Shown piece by piece: positions 63,645 to 64,000 of a stretch of DNA of 64,000 nt. The stretch is from the NCBI GenBank assembly GCA_963791145.1, contig CAWBRT010000003.1, forward strand, positions 468,408-532,407. The letters are read 5' to 3'. Made by a program: the position numbers and the translations under genes. This DNA is from CAWBRT01 sp963791145 (GTDB taxonomy: Bacteria > Acidobacteriota > Terriglobia > Terriglobales > Acidobacteriaceae). Every line of letters begins with the position of its first letter. Within the stretch, counting starts at the first letter, position 1. The notes beneath the pieces were generated by a model. The model worked only from the letters and a program-made list of their open reading frames with translations, ran no database searches and was not told the DNA's origin.

Positions 63645-64000
63645 GTTTCTTTTGCTGACGGCGGCGTTGCCGTACTTGTTTCCCTTTTCCTTGGTGGTAG
63701 TACATCCATTGCCGATGCTTTAGGCTGTGCTCCTCCGAGCAACAAGTTGAGTCGTGGGACCCGACTCTGAACCAACGTGTGCAATCCTTCCACATGCAGC
63801 GCGCGACTTTCGCACTCCAGAGGTAATCGCAACGCAATAGGAAATAAAGCACGGGAAAGACGCCAAAGCTCACATCTTCCGAGGGAATCTCGACCGGAAT
63901 GCCGCCATACTGCGTCAACCTTACGGGAAAAGCGTTAAGGATGTGGCAGAGTAGTTCATGCGCTTGAGATTTGGCGCGGCCTAGCGGGCTTTCTTCGCCT
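63565..64000 (-). CDS. Partial zinc-finger (CGNR-like) protein, runs off the window
   Basis: The minus-strand frame is open to the window end, so the N terminus is missing. The visible 145 residues include FGVFPVLYFLLRCDYLWSA, then RCMWKDCTRWFRVGS and STCCSEEHSLKHRQWMYYHQ, a Cys/His pattern like the zinc finger of CGNR-type or similar DNA-binding proteins. It ends with a Lys/Arg-rich tail. The tail may be altered by the neighbouring deletion. Confidence 0.5.
   Translation of the reverse strand, partial: GEESPLGRAKSQAHELLCHILNAFPVRLTQYGGIPVEIPSEDVSFGVFPVLYFLLRCDYLWSAKVARCMWKDCTRWFRVGSHDSTCCSEEHSLKHRQWMYYHQGKGKQVRQRRRQQKKRAKGAAIRQKSMRGDSEQSGAELGSR

Overview
The window looks like one contig from a GC-rich, diderm, LPS-making bacterium, most likely an Acidobacteriota (Terriglobia/Koribacter-like). 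This is an inference. It rests on the gene content (yceD-rpmF-plsX, fabZ-lpxA, a TolC protein with a Gly/Thr-rich insert, split methylmalonyl-CoA mutase) and on several families of short palindromic repeats of the kind common in that phylum. No rRNA or other taxonomic marker was available to test it.

Layout. 1-33.6 kb is ordinary chromosome. It carries yceD, rpmF and plsX, a GT4 glycosyltransferase, truA, a TolC-like efflux protein, methylmalonyl-CoA mutase (large and small subunits), a methyltransferase, a metallophosphoesterase and a DHA2 drug transporter. An ilvD-ilvC pair follows, then a Phe/Tyr operon (chorismate mutase, prephenate dehydratase, DAHP synthase, prephenate dehydrogenase) behind a strong promoter and a structured RNA ending in a terminator. 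Next come PilZ, gatB, an HpcH/HpaI aldolase, tatA, fabZ-lpxA, two M20 peptidases, yjbQ and an amidase. Palindromic and MITE-like repeats lie between these genes and in one case inside one (tyrA).

34.0-46.4 kb is a 12.3 kb integrated element bounded by a 39-bp direct repeat. The repeat is the 5' half of a tRNA-Ser(TGA) gene, so the original tRNA promoter is now stranded on the far side of the element. The element holds a tyrosine integrase, a DnaB-N/RecA-like replication protein next to iteron-like repeats, small HTH proteins, a P22 gp10-like particle protein, a MazF-like gene pair and several unknown genes. I see no capsid, portal or large terminase, so it is a satellite-like or decayed prophage. 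Three tandem units of about 216 bp carrying decayed tRNA 3' ends follow the tRNA.

47.3-60.9 kb is a complete type I-C CRISPR-Cas locus: cas3, a 434-bp gap, cas5c-cas8c-cas7c-cas4-cas1-cas2, and an array that I counted by hand as 80 repeats and 79 spacers. The cas3-cas5 gap holds, on the minus strand, a repeat-like hairpin followed by the exact 3' handle of the CRISPR repeat. Its pseudo-spacer begins with 11 nt that recur as a protospacer-like site 83 bp away, in front of the Cascade genes. This resembles the CreA/CreR class of crRNA-like regulators and is the most interesting signal here. The locus is followed by a large serine recombinase with its DUF2924 partner, then gene remnants to the window end.

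Quality note. About a dozen otherwise well-conserved genes or gene segments are broken by single extra bases (TolC, methylmalonyl-CoA mutase six times, tyrA, gatB three times, lpxA, the abgA-like gene, cas8c). The uniform +1 direction suggests uncorrected sequencing insertions rather than pseudogenes, so these are annotated as full-length CDS with the break positions given.
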